A stretch of DNA of 64,000 bases from Verrucomicrobium spinosum DSM 4136 = JCM 18804 (GTDB lineage Bacteria > Verrucomicrobiota > Verrucomicrobiia > Verrucomicrobiales > Verrucomicrobiaceae): contig NZ_ABIZ01000001.1 of NCBI RefSeq assembly GCF_000172155.1, positions 6,109,105 to 6,173,104 on the forward strand, in the 5' to 3' direction. The translations under genes and the position numbers were made by a program. Below the pieces are notes generated by a model. The model ran no database searches, was not told the DNA's origin, and saw only the letters and a program-made list of their open reading frames with translations. Shown in pieces: positions 8,428-17,198 of the stretch. Positions within the stretch are counted from its first letter, which is position 1, and every line of letters starts with the position of its first letter.

Positions 8428-8913
8428 CTTCCCAGTGCGTCAGTGGGCGGTGCGTCAGCGCGTCATGCCCCCAGCCCCTAAAGGTTGGAGGAGCCAAAGG
8501 ATTCTTATCCCGCTCCGTCGCACGTTCTGAGTTCTCCGCCTCCCCAGATAGGCGGCCTGCATCGGAATGCATCACTCCCGGATCGACCTGTGGCCCCGAT
8601 GCCAAAGGCGTCATACCCCCGGGGATCGGCGAAAACGGCCCCATCCTGATAGGATGGCAGCAAGGTGCAGCCTCGGCATCCACTCCACCAATCTACTCCC
8701 CAACCAGCAACGCGTTTCAACAGGCGCTTGCACTGAATCCCCCTCGCCGCTACCCTATCAGGCAAGCGCAGAGCATGAATAATCAGCTTCAAGAGCCGAT
8801 CCGTCGCAGGGTTGGCGGAAGTCTCTCCCAGCTACCTCCGCTGGTCCGGTTGGCGATGCTTCAACGCAATGCACTCCTTCTCCGGGGTGGCAAGTGGCAG
8901 CCCCCTTCCAACG
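8428..8913. other. Gene-poor stretch after the ACP gene
   Basis: No convincing coding frame is seen. The sequence has low-complexity GTC/GCGTCA phrases just after the ACP stop (8436-8466) and a block around 8590-8700 that reads as a minus-strand frame without family resemblance. It may be degraded intergenic repeat material. No terminator hairpin with a T-run was found. Confidence 0.4.
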
Positions 8914-9386
8914 ATGGAACCCTCGTTCGAAAAGCTGTTGGTGCGCCTGGTTGACGCCGGGGTGCAGTTTGTGGTTGTTGGCGGAGTAGCCGTCCCCTAA
9001 ACGGCTATGTTCGTCTGACTGAAGACGTGGTTCTCCTCTTGGACGGCGCACCCGACAACATCAACCATCTGCTCCAAAGCCTTGCCACCTATGGCGAGGG
9101 ATTCGCGAGTGAACTCACTCTCGATGACTTTGGGGACGAAGAGGGAGCGATCCGCATCGTCGAGGTCACGGAACAGCGCCAAATCGACCTTTTCACCCGT
9201 ATGTCGGGCTTGCACTTTTCCGACCTTCGCCAAGATGCGGAGACTTGGAAGATCAATGGCCGATCAATCTTCTATGCATCGAAGTCTTCCCTTATTCGTT
9301 TGAAGCAATCTTCTCAACGGGAAAAAGACCACATCGACGTCATGGCCCTGAAGCAACTCCTGATTGACCCTCGATCAATGGACTGA
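8914..9386 (+). pseudogene. Nucleotidyltransferase-fold protein broken by a one-base frameshift
   Basis: Two adjacent frames make one recognisable protein. From ATG 8914 (MEPSFEKLLVRLVDAG) the first frame runs into VVVGGVAVP and stops at 8998-9000. The second frame resumes directly with LNGYVRLTEDVVLLLD and continues to the stop at 9386. Adding one C to the CCCC run at 8994-8997 restores a continuous chain with the GG...TxD pattern of small minimal-nucleotidyltransferase proteins. The rest contains RIVEVTEQRQIDLFTRMSG and a lysine-rich C-terminus. The gene stands alone between the polyketide locus and rimO. It may be a true pseudogene or a sequencing error; the substrate is unknown. Confidence 0.6.
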
Positions 9387-9400
9387 GCGTCCAAAAGCAA

Positions 9401-9482
9401 CTCAACCAGCGGAGCGTCTCAACCAGGCGAAGCCGTCTCAACAGGCCGCTTGCGGCCCCCTCAACCAGCGCAGCGTCTCAAC
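9401..9482. repeat. Short irregular repeats, CTCAACC(A)GCG-type
   Basis: Copies starting with CTCAAC occur at 9401, 9418, 9437, 9460 and 9477, spaced 17, 19, 23 and 17 bases. Each is followed by a GC-rich core such as CAGCGGAGCG, CAGGCGAAGCCG or AGGCCGCTTGCGGCC, several of them partly self-complementary. The array lies between the frameshifted nucleotidyltransferase and the end of rimO and ends in a perfect hairpin. Confidence 0.6.
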
Positions 9483-9503
9483 GATCCCGCCCTAAGCGGG
9501 ATC
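9483..9503 (-). terminator. Hairpin at the rimO stop codon
   Basis: An 8-base perfect inverted repeat, GATCCCGC then CCTAA then GCGGGATC, abuts the rimO stop codon (its last base overlaps the stop). It could terminate rimO transcripts, but no T-run follows on the minus strand, so a role as a repeat-unit hairpin is equally possible. Confidence 0.4.
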
Positions 9504-10939
9504 TACTGAGCCATCTTCGGCACCCGCTCACGGAAGGCCTCACGGCCTCCGTCACGCCCATTGAGACCGCCGTGCGCCACGAGGTCGTAGCCGCGCCAGT
9601 CGGAAATCGTCACCTCCGCGAACTCACCCACCGGGAGTGCCGGATCCACAAATACAACGCCATCGATATCGATGGAATCCATGTAGGAGCGGCCTTCGCC
9701 GGGATTCTCCACCAGGACGCGGTAAGTTTTGCCCAACTGGCTGGCGTTGAACTCCTCTGCCCGATGCTGCAAGACACGCATGGCTTCATTCCAGCGACGC
9801 TTGCGGGTGGAGTGGTGCAGATGGCCTTCCATTTTGTCGGCACGCGTTCCTTCTTCACGGGAGTAGTTGAACACACCGGCCCGCTCGAACTTCGTTTCCT
9901 CAATGAATTGGACGAGCTCCTCGAAGTCCGCCTCCGTCTCTCCGGGGAAGCCGACGATGAATGTGGTACGGATCGCGATACCTGGAATGCCCGCGCGCAT
10001 GCGCTGGATGAGTTCGCGAATGTACGCACCATTGGTCTCACGCTTCATCAGCGTCAGCATGTTGTCGCTGATGTGCTGGAGCGGGATGTCCACGTACTTC
10101 ACCACCTTTTCGCACTCTGCCACGGCCTGGATGAGCTCGTCACTCCAGTGCGCCGGGTGCGTGTAGAGCAGGCGGATCCAGAAGTCGCCCTCCAGGGCAT
10201 TCAGCTCCCGGATCAACGTGGCAAGACTCTCGCCGCGGCTGCTGTCCACGCCGCTGCGCGGGTTCGGGCGCTGCCCTTCCCACTTGTCCATGCCAAAGTA
10301 GGTCGTGTCCTGGGAGATCAGGTTGATCTCCTTCACCCCGCTCTTGATGAGCGCCTTGGCCTCGAAGACCACGCTCTCCTGCGTGCGGCTGCGGTGCTTT
10401 CCGCGGATCTTCGGGATGATGCAGAAGGAGCAGGGGTGGTTGCACCCCTCAGCGATCTTGATGTACGCAGTGTGTTTCGGCGTGAGGCGGAAGCGCGGGG
10501 TGTCGTAGTCCGGGATGTACTGCGGCTTCTCCGTGACATGGTTTTCCGGGGCCTCGTCCTCCTCGCGCTTCTTGCCCATGAGCCCCTCGATGATGGGAGC
10601 CACCTTCGTGAGCTGGTCCAGACCGATGAAGGCATCCACCTCAGGCATGAGGTTCGGCAGTTCCTGGGCGAATCGCTGGGCCATGCACCCCGCCACGATG
10701 ATCTTCTGCTTGGCCCGGACTTTTCCGCCCTCCGCACGGCCGTCCACGGCCTCATGCACACTGGCGATGCTCTCCTTCTTGGCCATATCGATGAAGGAGC
10801 AAGTGTTGATGATCAGCACGTCTGCTTCTTCCGCCTGCGGCGTCATGGCCATCCCTGCCTGCTGCAGGTGCCCAATCATGATCTCAGAATCAATGAGATT
10901 CTTCGCACATCCGAGGGAAACGAGGCCGACTTTGGTCAT
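9503..10939 (-). CDS. rimO: Ribosomal protein uS12 methylthiotransferase RimO
   Basis: A radical-SAM enzyme that adds a methylthio group to the conserved aspartate of ribosomal protein uS12. From ATG 10939 the 478 residues start TKVGLVSLGCAKNLIDSE, the RimO-specific opening. The MTTase N-terminal cluster ligands follow in LGCAKN, NTCSFI and VAGCMAQR. The radical-SAM triad is EGCNHPCSFCIIP, followed by GKHRSR. The C-terminal TRAM domain covers the last 70 or so residues (ISDWRGYDLVA). Length and motifs are canonical. It stands alone, with the tail of the repeat array at its 3' side and degenerate sequence upstream. Confidence 0.95.
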   Translation of the reverse strand: MTKVGLVSLGCAKNLIDSEIMIGHLQQAGMAMTPQAEEADVLIINTCSFIDMAKKESIASVHEAVDGRAEGGKVRAKQKIIVAGCMAQRFAQELPNLMPEVDAFIGLDQLTKVAPIIEGLMGKKREEDEAPENHVTEKPQYIPDYDTPRFRLTPKHTAYIKIAEGCNHPCSFCIIPKIRGKHRSRTQESVVFEAKALIKSGVKEINLISQDTTYFGMDKWEGQRPNPRSGVDSSRGESLATLIRELNALEGDFWIRLLYTHPAHWSDELIQAVAECEKVVKYVDIPLQHISDNMLTLMKRETNGAYIRELIQRMRAGIPGIAIRTTFIVGFPGETEADFEELVQFIEETKFERAGVFNYSREEGTRADKMEGHLHHSTRKRRWNEAMRVLQHRAEEFNASQLGKTYRVLVENPGEGRSYMDSIDIDGVVFVDPALPVGEFAEVTISDWRGYDLVAHGGLNGRDGGREAFRERVPKMAQ

Positions 10940-11360
10940 GGGGCGCAAAGTCTAGCACAAATGGCAAGGGAAGAAAGAAATTACAGCAACCCGGGACCAT
11001 TCGCCCGCACATAAGGAGAATCCCGATGGCTTTGGATAGACGTCTTCAGAGCTTTTTGGCATAACCAGAGATTGCCAAAAAAACTGTTCATTTGTACCCA
11101 GCCCCAGATCCCCAATCTCCCCAGCGACCACTTTTCCCCTTTCCTAAGAACTCCGCAAATCCTGTCAATCCAGTCCAAAACCCCTTGGACGGTCACAACA
11201 CCCCACAAAGACGCCTGTGTCCCCAGATTCCTATTCACCTCCCGCTACCGTTTGGAACTCGCGGCCACTGGGAAAAGTCCCTCCACCGCTACACCTGGCC
11301 CAGCGCAGACTAAACCCAAACACCTTGAGGGAATACCATCATCAACAGCATTTGATCAAG
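10940..11360. other. Upstream of rimO: no intact gene, possible decayed coding sequence
   Basis: No supported gene. A plus-strand frame near 11240-11290 contains RYRLELAATGKSP, which resembles the segment preceding the C-terminal module of the paralog family just downstream. This may therefore be the start of the first decayed copy. No promoter motif could be assigned for rimO. Confidence 0.35.
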
Positions 11361-11590
11361 ATGCCTGTCCTGCTCGATGAGTTTGCCCAGGGCATTACCG
11401 CTCACCGGTTGACGCTGATTCAGATCGCGATCAGGCGCTATGACCTCGACCGCGACAAACTCTCAGAGCGATTGGGCGAACTGGTGCCCAAGTATCTTTC
11501 AGCAGTCCCCACCGCCCCTTCACACGGCTGGGTTCCCACTTACTACAGGGATGCCGAAGTCGTCGATCCAATCGGGACGAGCACCGGCAC
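11361..11590 (+). pseudogene. Decayed copy A of the tandem paralog family (C-terminal module)
   Basis: The frame encodes LLDEFAQGITAHRLTLIQ followed by IAIRRYDLDRDKLSERLGEL and VPKYLSAVP. This aligns with ALRRYEVDHHRLPDDLSELS and PAYLSSIP of the intact paralog at 12167-13585. After the module the frame loses similarity (GWVPTYYRDAEVVDP) and there is no credible start. It is a remnant. The repeated pattern RRY-x5-LP-x-L-x-L-P-x-YL-x-x-P is the module signature. Confidence 0.6.
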
Positions 11591-12022
11591 AGCGGCAACT
11601 ACATCGCCAAGCACATTCACCTCCACCTCTCAGAGGTCAATTATGCCCTCTTGCGTTCGATCCTTTCCGCGCACGCCTGGCATGATGTCACCCGCGTCAT
11701 TCTTGCTCTGAGAATTTATGAACTAGAGAAGCAGCGTCTTCCCAGCCAGCTCGCCGACCTCGCCCAGGGCATCCACCCAACCGTGCCATTGGACATTTTT
11801 TCAGGCACACCTCTCAACTGGGATCGCAACACACATACCATCTACTCCATCGGTCCCGATCTCCAATCCAACAACGGCAACGTCACCACCTATCGCGATG
11901 GCGAACATCCCGGCACCCCTGACATTGGCATGAAATACTGGTGGGGCGCCCCCACCCCGGCCAAATCAGAAGAGCCACCACCACCAAGAAACAGCAGTCT
12001 TCCCTTCACTCGAAAGTTCTAG
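11573..12022 (+). pseudogene. Decayed copy B of the tandem paralog family (C-terminal module)
   Basis: A separate frame overlapping the end of copy A carries a second version of the same module. It reads SGNYIAKHIHLHLSEVNYALL, then VILALRIYELEKQRLPSQL, then IFSGTPLNWDRNTHTIYSIG, and ends near DIGMKYWWGAP. The intact paralog shows LQVALRRYEVDHHRLPDDL, LPMRWNPGTQVLYSVG and DIGQYYWWSKA at the same places. The N-terminal membrane anchor and middle domain are missing, so this is a C-terminal fragment left after deletion, although its own reading frame is still open. Confidence 0.6.
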
Positions 12023-12166
12023 TCTTCCCAATCGGGTGTGTCGCCCCCTCACTCTGCATCTACACATCCAGTTTCGGGCACCAGCCACATCTCTGCCAGC
12101 GGCCAAGCCCCATGTCATCATCAATCCCGCAAGACGAGAGTGAGATTAAATCAAAAACATTCCTAC

Positions 12167-13585
12167 ATGCCAGCAATCTCAGATCCCACTGCTGCCCAGG
12201 CACCCACCAGTCGACGTGTGCTCATCGTCGTGGTCACGTTGGCGCTTTCGCTCATTACCACCTTCATCGCCTTCCTGGTGATTTATGACATCGAACCACC
12301 CGATGCCAGCGACATGGCCCCAGTCCCAACCGCGAAAACGTCCGAATCCGGTCAGATCAATCCCCTGGAGAAGTTTCTCACGACGCTTCAGCAACACCCT
12401 GTGGACGCCCCGCCTCCGCGGAAGAAAGCTCCATCGGCAACGGGCCCCTCACCCCAGGAAACTGTTCTGAACAACCGCGCGTTGGTCCTCAAGTCCTATG
12501 AGGAACTTCTACAAACAGACCCCACCTCCTGGCGATGGCCGACGGAGACAGGCGTCTCGCTTGAGGATTCGCTGAATGGACAATTGAGACATCTGATGCC
12601 TGTCGCCAACCTCATCCGGGTGCAGGCAGGTCTCGCGGAATCGATATCCCCTGATGAGAGCATCCGGACAAACCTCTCTCTGGCACGATTCGCCCACGGC
12701 CTGAACAATTCGAGAGGCCTGCTGATTCACAACATGGTAACCGCTGCCATTCAGCGCACCGCCATCCTTCAACTCGAACGCCCTCTGGTTCTCAACGCCA
12801 TTTCTCCCATCACGTTGACATCAGTTCAAAGAGAACTGGATGCCCTGGATCCCTCCCTAGCGGCATTTGCCGAGACATTGAAGGCCGAATACCTGTTTGC
12901 CGCGCAAGCCTACCGGGCCGCCAAAGGCGGTGCGCCGCTGCAAGTGGATGCACGCAAGCTCAACCTTCGTGGCTATCCTGAACCAGTGAGAGGGATGCTG
13001 CTCAAACCCAACCTCACTCTGGCCACCCGCCTTGATCTTCATCGCCAGTTGATCAAGGGGCTTCAATCCAGCTGGAAGTCTGCGCTGGATGCCCATCAGA
13101 TCAGCAGGGGGAATCTTGATAAGATCTACCAATCACCGGTGCGCTTCTGGCTCAACCCCAACACCACCGGCATCGCCTTCAGCGTGTTGGATGCACAGGA
13201 TCTGCAAGACTCACTCATCCGCCAGATGGGTCACGCAACCATCCACAGGCAAGTCATCCTGCAGGTCGCCCTGCGCCGCTATGAAGTGGATCATCACCGT
13301 CTGCCTGATGATTTGAGCGAGCTTTCGCCTGCCTATCTATCCTCTATCCCCCAAGACCCTTTCACGGATTTGCCGATGCGCTGGAACCCCGGCACTCAGG
13401 TCCTATACTCCGTTGGCGTGAATGGCTCTGACGACGGTGGAGCCTTTCGCATACCTGTCACCATCGATGAGCGTGACATCGGTCAATATTATTGGTGGAG
13501 CAAGGCCGCCTCCCAAGCCCGAGACGCGCAACGCCTGGCACCTCCGGAGGAGAGTGGCCGCCCCGGGGTTCCCTCCGCTCGATAA
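12167..13585 (+). CDS. Intact member of a tandem paralog family, membrane-anchored, unknown function
   Basis: From ATG 12167 (MPAISDPTAAQ) the protein has 472 residues. A single membrane segment (RVLIVVVTLALSLITTFIAF) sits near residues 16-36. A proline-rich linker follows, then a long helical middle region and a C-terminal module with ALRRYEVDHHRLPDDLSEL, PAYLSSIPQDPFTDLPMRW and VLYSVGVNGSDDGG. The C-terminal pattern resembles proteins with pseudopilin-like tails known from Planctomycetes and Verrucomicrobia; the function is not known to me. The long upstream extension of the frame is not likely to be translated. Decayed copies flank it on both sides, so this is the survivor of a tandem amplification. 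Confidence 0.75.
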   Translation: MPAISDPTAAQAPTSRRVLIVVVTLALSLITTFIAFLVIYDIEPPDASDMAPVPTAKTSESGQINPLEKFLTTLQQHPVDAPPPRKKAPSATGPSPQETVLNNRALVLKSYEELLQTDPTSWRWPTETGVSLEDSLNGQLRHLMPVANLIRVQAGLAESISPDESIRTNLSLARFAHGLNNSRGLLIHNMVTAAIQRTAILQLERPLVLNAISPITLTSVQRELDALDPSLAAFAETLKAEYLFAAQAYRAAKGGAPLQVDARKLNLRGYPEPVRGMLLKPNLTLATRLDLHRQLIKGLQSSWKSALDAHQISRGNLDKIYQSPVRFWLNPNTTGIAFSVLDAQDLQDSLIRQMGHATIHRQVILQVALRRYEVDHHRLPDDLSELSPAYLSSIPQDPFTDLPMRWNPGTQVLYSVGVNGSDDGGAFRIPVTIDERDIGQYYWWSKAASQARDAQRLAPPEESGRPGVPSAR

Positions 13586-13623
13586 CTCCCTCAATCCCAT
13601 CCCGCTTTCACCTCGTTCCAATC

Positions 13624-14177
13624 ATGAGCACTGCCTCCGCCCCTCCCCGCCGCAAGCGCTCGCTCGGCAAGCGCATTCTGACCTCCCTCGTCATCCTCAT
13701 CCTCGCCGCGATCTACCTCCTCTACTTCCACGACGCCGCACCGCAGGATGACAGGGACATGATGCCGCCCGCCACCCCAGCGCCCACTGAGGCTTCGCAT
13801 AATCCCCTAGAACCCTTCTTCTCCGCGCTAAAGGCCGACCGCATCTCTCTTCACGACGCCCTTCCACAGCCTGCTAAAAAGTTGGAGCCCGGCAGCTCGG
13901 GCAAGGTGCGGGAATTTCTTGATGCCCATGTTGCAAGCCTCCAGTCGTTTGCTGATCTGATAAAAACGGATCCGGCCACATGGCGTTGAAGCTTCTCTCA
14001 CACAGAAAATCTGGTGGAAGATCAAAAGAACACTCCTTGGGGGATGGTCGGCTGCCTGCCGCCCTGCAGGAACTCGTACCCCAATACCTCGAGACCGTCC
14101 CTATCGATCCCTTCAATGACAAACCCATGCGTTGGAATGCATCCCTCCAGTCCGTCTACTCTCGACGCCCAGAATAA
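13624..14177 (+). pseudogene. Decayed copy C of the tandem paralog family
   Basis: From ATG 13624 the frame encodes a basic leader, a membrane segment (LTSLVILILAAIYLLYF) and a linker with DMMPPATPAPTEASHNPLEP, matching DMAPVPTAKTSESGQINPLE of the intact copy. It also has LIKTDPATWR against LLQTDPTSWRW, and then stops at 13989. After a frame change the C-terminal module reappears: DGRLPAALQELVPQYLETVP, then DKPMRWNASLQSVYS, ending at 14177. About 280 codons of the middle region have been deleted. It starts 38 bases after the intact copy. Confidence 0.7.
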
Positions 14178-14237
14178 CAGGACAAGGCAATCGCAATTGC
14201 CCAAAGGGACGTGATTCCCTAATACATTAGTAGTAGC

Positions 14238-15152
14238 TCACCCTTTGACGGGCAGCATACCGAAGGCCTCCAGCACCACACGAGCCGCCGCGGCGACCAC
14301 CTCATTCTGCCACTTCGCATCCGCCGCCTTTTGCGTGTGATAAATTGCGAGCACAATCGGCTTGCGTCCCGGTGGCCAGAGGATTGCAATGTCATTGGCC
14401 GTGCCGTAGTCCCCTGACCCAGTCTTGTCGCCCACCTTCCAGCCGGGGGGCACTGCCGCCCGGATCCTTTTGTCCCCGGTGGTATTGCCTTGCAGCCACT
14501 CCACCAGCTTTGCACGCTGCGCCTCCGGCAGTCCGTCGCCCAAGGCCAGCTTTTGCAAGCTGTGCCCCATCGCCGCAGGGTTCGAGGTATCACGCGGATC
14601 GCCCGGCAACGCAGTGTTCAGTTCCGTCTCCCATCGATCCAGGCGGAACTGCGTATCGCCGATCGAACGCGCATACGCCGTCACCGCGCCAGGTCCGCCC
14701 AGGATCTTCATCAGAAGATTCGCCGCCGTATTGTCACTGTACTGCATGGCGGCCGCGCACAACGCCTCCACCGTCATCCCACCTTCCACATGCTTCTCCG
14801 TGACAGGTGAATAGGTCACCAGATCCTCTTTTGCATAGGAGACCCGCCGCGTCATCAAGCCTGCATCCTGCACACTCTGTTTCAGGATCGCCGCAGTCAG
14901 CATCACTTTGAAGGTGCTACAGACGGGAAACCGCTCCTCCGTCCGACGACTCACCTCCATGCCACTTTCCAGATCCAGTGCATACACACCCAAACGCGCG
15001 CCACTTGAGCCTTCCACCCCCTCGAGCTTGCTGATCGCAGCAGCCAGAGTCGCGGCCGGTTCTTGAGCAGATGAAGTGACGATCCGGAGCACCACCACCC
15101 CCGCCACCCCCAGGTGCCAGAGCGTTTTACAAAAGGACGAGCGCGTCATCAT
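14238..15152 (-). CDS. Class A beta-lactamase, CTX-M-like
   Basis: A serine hydrolase that opens beta-lactam rings in the periplasm. An N-terminal signal segment (LWHLGVAGVVVLRIVTSSA) precedes the mature domain. All class A motifs are present: STFK (active serine, preceded by cysteine), SDN in QYSDNTAAN, the omega-loop glutamate in RWETELNTALPGDPRDT, and KTGSGDYGT. The KTGS tetrad, the preceding cysteine and the overall run closely resemble the CTX-M group and its environmental relatives. ATG 15152 (or the next codon) was preferred over 15185 because the signal sequence then begins directly. No regulator such as ampR or mobile element is adjacent, so it is probably an intrinsic chromosomal gene. 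Confidence 0.92.
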   Translation of the reverse strand: MMTRSSFCKTLWHLGVAGVVVLRIVTSSAQEPAATLAAAISKLEGVEGSSGARLGVYALDLESGMEVSRRTEERFPVCSTFKVMLTAAILKQSVQDAGLMTRRVSYAKEDLVTYSPVTEKHVEGGMTVEALCAAAMQYSDNTAANLLMKILGGPGAVTAYARSIGDTQFRLDRWETELNTALPGDPRDTSNPAAMGHSLQKLALGDGLPEAQRAKLVEWLQGNTTGDKRIRAAVPPGWKVGDKTGSGDYGTANDIAILWPPGRKPIVLAIYHTQKAADAKWQNEVVAAAARVVLEAFGMLPVKG

Positions 15153-15349
15153 GCGGAAGGAGGATCGTACAGTGTTGCAAGCCATCCCGCAAGACCAAGC
15201 CCTTTACCCGACACGGAATGCCGGTTGACAGCACCCGACTCACGACGATCCCCATTCCTGGGCGACGAACCGGACGCCATTACACCACGTTGGACAAACC
15301 CTTGTTGACTATCGTCATGACGTGTGAAACCTCATGGGAAAACCTGCTC

Positions 15350-16792
15350 ATGCATGCCATCTGCCAGTTCTGCGGTGCCCCAAAGGCAAATCCCGTGTAC
15401 TCATGTCCTCAATGCTACCGGATTCCCCAAAGTGATCTGGAGTGTGGAGAGGCCATCCTGCTTTCAAGAGCTTGCATGTCAGACAACGATCTCGCCTCCT
15501 GTGCCGTCCAATTGAAACAAGGCATCCCGATAGGCCTGCCACCAGCCATTATCGCCTCGGTGGCGGCAGACTACCGGAAAGCCCTGACTGATGGCGCGAT
15601 AAAACGCAAAGCCAACGAGCACGCACAGAAGCTAAAGAAAGCCAAGGAGGACGCGCTGATCCGTCGGGTTATTCTGACTTTCGTCGCCATCTTCGTTCCC
15701 GCGTTTTGTTTCTGGCTTGCGTACGAAGCCCCGTCCGTACGTCTTTGGTACGCAAAAAAGCAGGATACTCCCGAAGCCTATTCGAAGGTGATGGCGGAAT
15801 TCGCAGGCACGATTCACGCCATCGAGGCGAAGCGGCGGTACCTTGAGTTGACTGACGACTCCGCCTGGGCTTCAGCTTCCCAAACCAACACCTTGCAAAG
15901 CCTCCGCTCTTACCTCACGGGGTACCCAGATGGCAAACACCACGCGCCCGCCAAGGATGCACTGTTCAGTCTGGCGCTCCCCCTTTGGGAAGAGACCGCC
16001 TCTGAAAAAGTTCCTGAAAATATTGCGGCATTTCCTGAGGGTTTCGAAGAAGTGGCGGAACGCTTTCCCGTGGTTCCCGTCTTGGACAAGCTTTGGAATG
16101 AGATCACCACAGAAAAATCACTTCAAAAGGTCGCCAGCTTTCGCAGACTGCCACCCCCCATCCAATCCCACTGGCCCATCATCGCCACGATGAGAGAACT
16201 GGCCAGTCCTGAATGGGAACAGGTGAAAAAAGCTCGATCCCTCGAAAGGATCGCTGAATTTGACCGGAACTATCCGCAATTGCGGCAGTGGTACAAGGCT
16301 GAAGAGGCCCGGGAGTTGCTCTACAACGATCCCTCATGGGTGAAGGAGCAAGATCAACTGGCACACTATCAACGATTCGTCGCCAGCCACCCGAAGCACA
16401 AAGATACTCCGTCGATGCAGAAGCGCATCATCGACCTGGAAGTAGCGGCAATTGCGGCGGGCGATCACGGAGCGCTTCCCAAAGCCGAAGCTACGGGACA
16501 ATCCCGCGGTGCACGCACAATCATTGCTCTCAAGAATGACACTGGGTATGAACTCACCGTGCGGTTCAGCGGAACGGAATCCACGAAAGTAGTTCTCGCA
16601 CAACGCACTGCGCAATCCGTTGACCTCCCAAACGGTACGTTCAAAGTAGCCGCCTCAGTCGATGCCTCTCATGTCGCAAACTACTATGGCACAGACGTGT
16701 ACAAAGGTGGCGTCTATGACCTTTCGTTCTATATTTCCAGCAGCCCCCTGAACCTCCCAGGCGACTATCTCCCCAGCCCTTTGGAGAACTAG
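15350..16792 (+). CDS. Zinc-ribbon, single-span membrane protein with helical repeats
   Basis: From ATG 15350 (or 15317) the protein begins with a zinc ribbon, CQFC and CPQC at residues 5-8 and 19-22. A cytoplasmic helical stretch rich in lysine follows, then one membrane segment (VILTFVAIFVPAFCFWLAY) near residue 110. The outer part of about 350 residues is built of helical, TPR-like segments, with repeated short phrases such as EKVPENIAAFPEGFEEVAERF, EKSLQKVASFRRLP and ARSLERIAEFDRNYP. It ends in a beta-rich domain (GYELTVRFSGTESTKVVL). No enzymatic motif is visible and I do not recognise the family. It is divergent from the beta-lactamase gene. Confidence 0.7.
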   Translation: MHAICQFCGAPKANPVYSCPQCYRIPQSDLECGEAILLSRACMSDNDLASCAVQLKQGIPIGLPPAIIASVAADYRKALTDGAIKRKANEHAQKLKKAKEDALIRRVILTFVAIFVPAFCFWLAYEAPSVRLWYAKKQDTPEAYSKVMAEFAGTIHAIEAKRRYLELTDDSAWASASQTNTLQSLRSYLTGYPDGKHHAPAKDALFSLALPLWEETASEKVPENIAAFPEGFEEVAERFPVVPVLDKLWNEITTEKSLQKVASFRRLPPPIQSHWPIIATMRELASPEWEQVKKARSLERIAEFDRNYPQLRQWYKAEEARELLYNDPSWVKEQDQLAHYQRFVASHPKHKDTPSMQKRIIDLEVAAIAAGDHGALPKAEATGQSRGARTIIALKNDTGYELTVRFSGTESTKVVLAQRTAQSVDLPNGTFKVAASVDASHVANYYGTDVYKGGVYDLSFYISSSPLNLPGDYLPSPLEN

Positions 16793-17198
16793 GCAGAAGA
16801 CCTCGGTTTGCCCTAGAGACAATCAACCGGTCTCCCCGGGCTGTGCCAGCTACGTTCGGCTCCTGGGACGTCTCTACCCTATCCGCGCCGCCGAAATTTC
16901 CAGCACCGTCCGGAAGCACCGGTTCCAACTCCGTGCATACGGGAAGCTGCCATAGCAGTTCGCATGGCAGGCGTCCGACAGCGCAGCTGCCTGGCCCGAT
17001 GATATCAGCATCGCCCTCCAAATAGTGGATGCTCCTGACTCCTGCGTTCTGCTTCTCCTCCACAAGACGCTACAGTCCACGCCAGAAGCATCAACAAAAC
17101 TGGGACCACTCAGATGCCAGAGCCACACCGAGCACCACTTTCTGGGTGCATCCCGCGCCCCCGCCCGTTAGTCTCACGCTCAGCCCCCAGCCCTCCCC
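16793..17198. other. Non-coding stretch before the glycosyltransferase gene
   Basis: Several short frames exist on both strands, but none has a family signature, a sensible start or conserved motifs. I see no repeat, RNA gene or terminator with a T-run. It presumably contains the promoter of the glycosyltransferase at 17199. Confidence 0.4.

Noticed and set aside
9572-11014. A long open frame (480 codons) on the plus strand opposite rimO
   Set aside because: It is an antisense shadow of a well-supported gene in GC-rich DNA; no motifs or plausible start context.
12038-12166. Extension of the intact paralog upstream to 12038
   Set aside because: The extra 43 residues are His/Ser-rich without a membrane anchor or similarity to the other copies; ATG 12167 fits better.
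16641-17063. Minus-strand frame of 140 codons in the gap before the glycosyltransferase
   Set aside because: Overlaps the 3' end of the zinc-ribbon gene in antisense and has no recognisable motif; not enough support for a gene.
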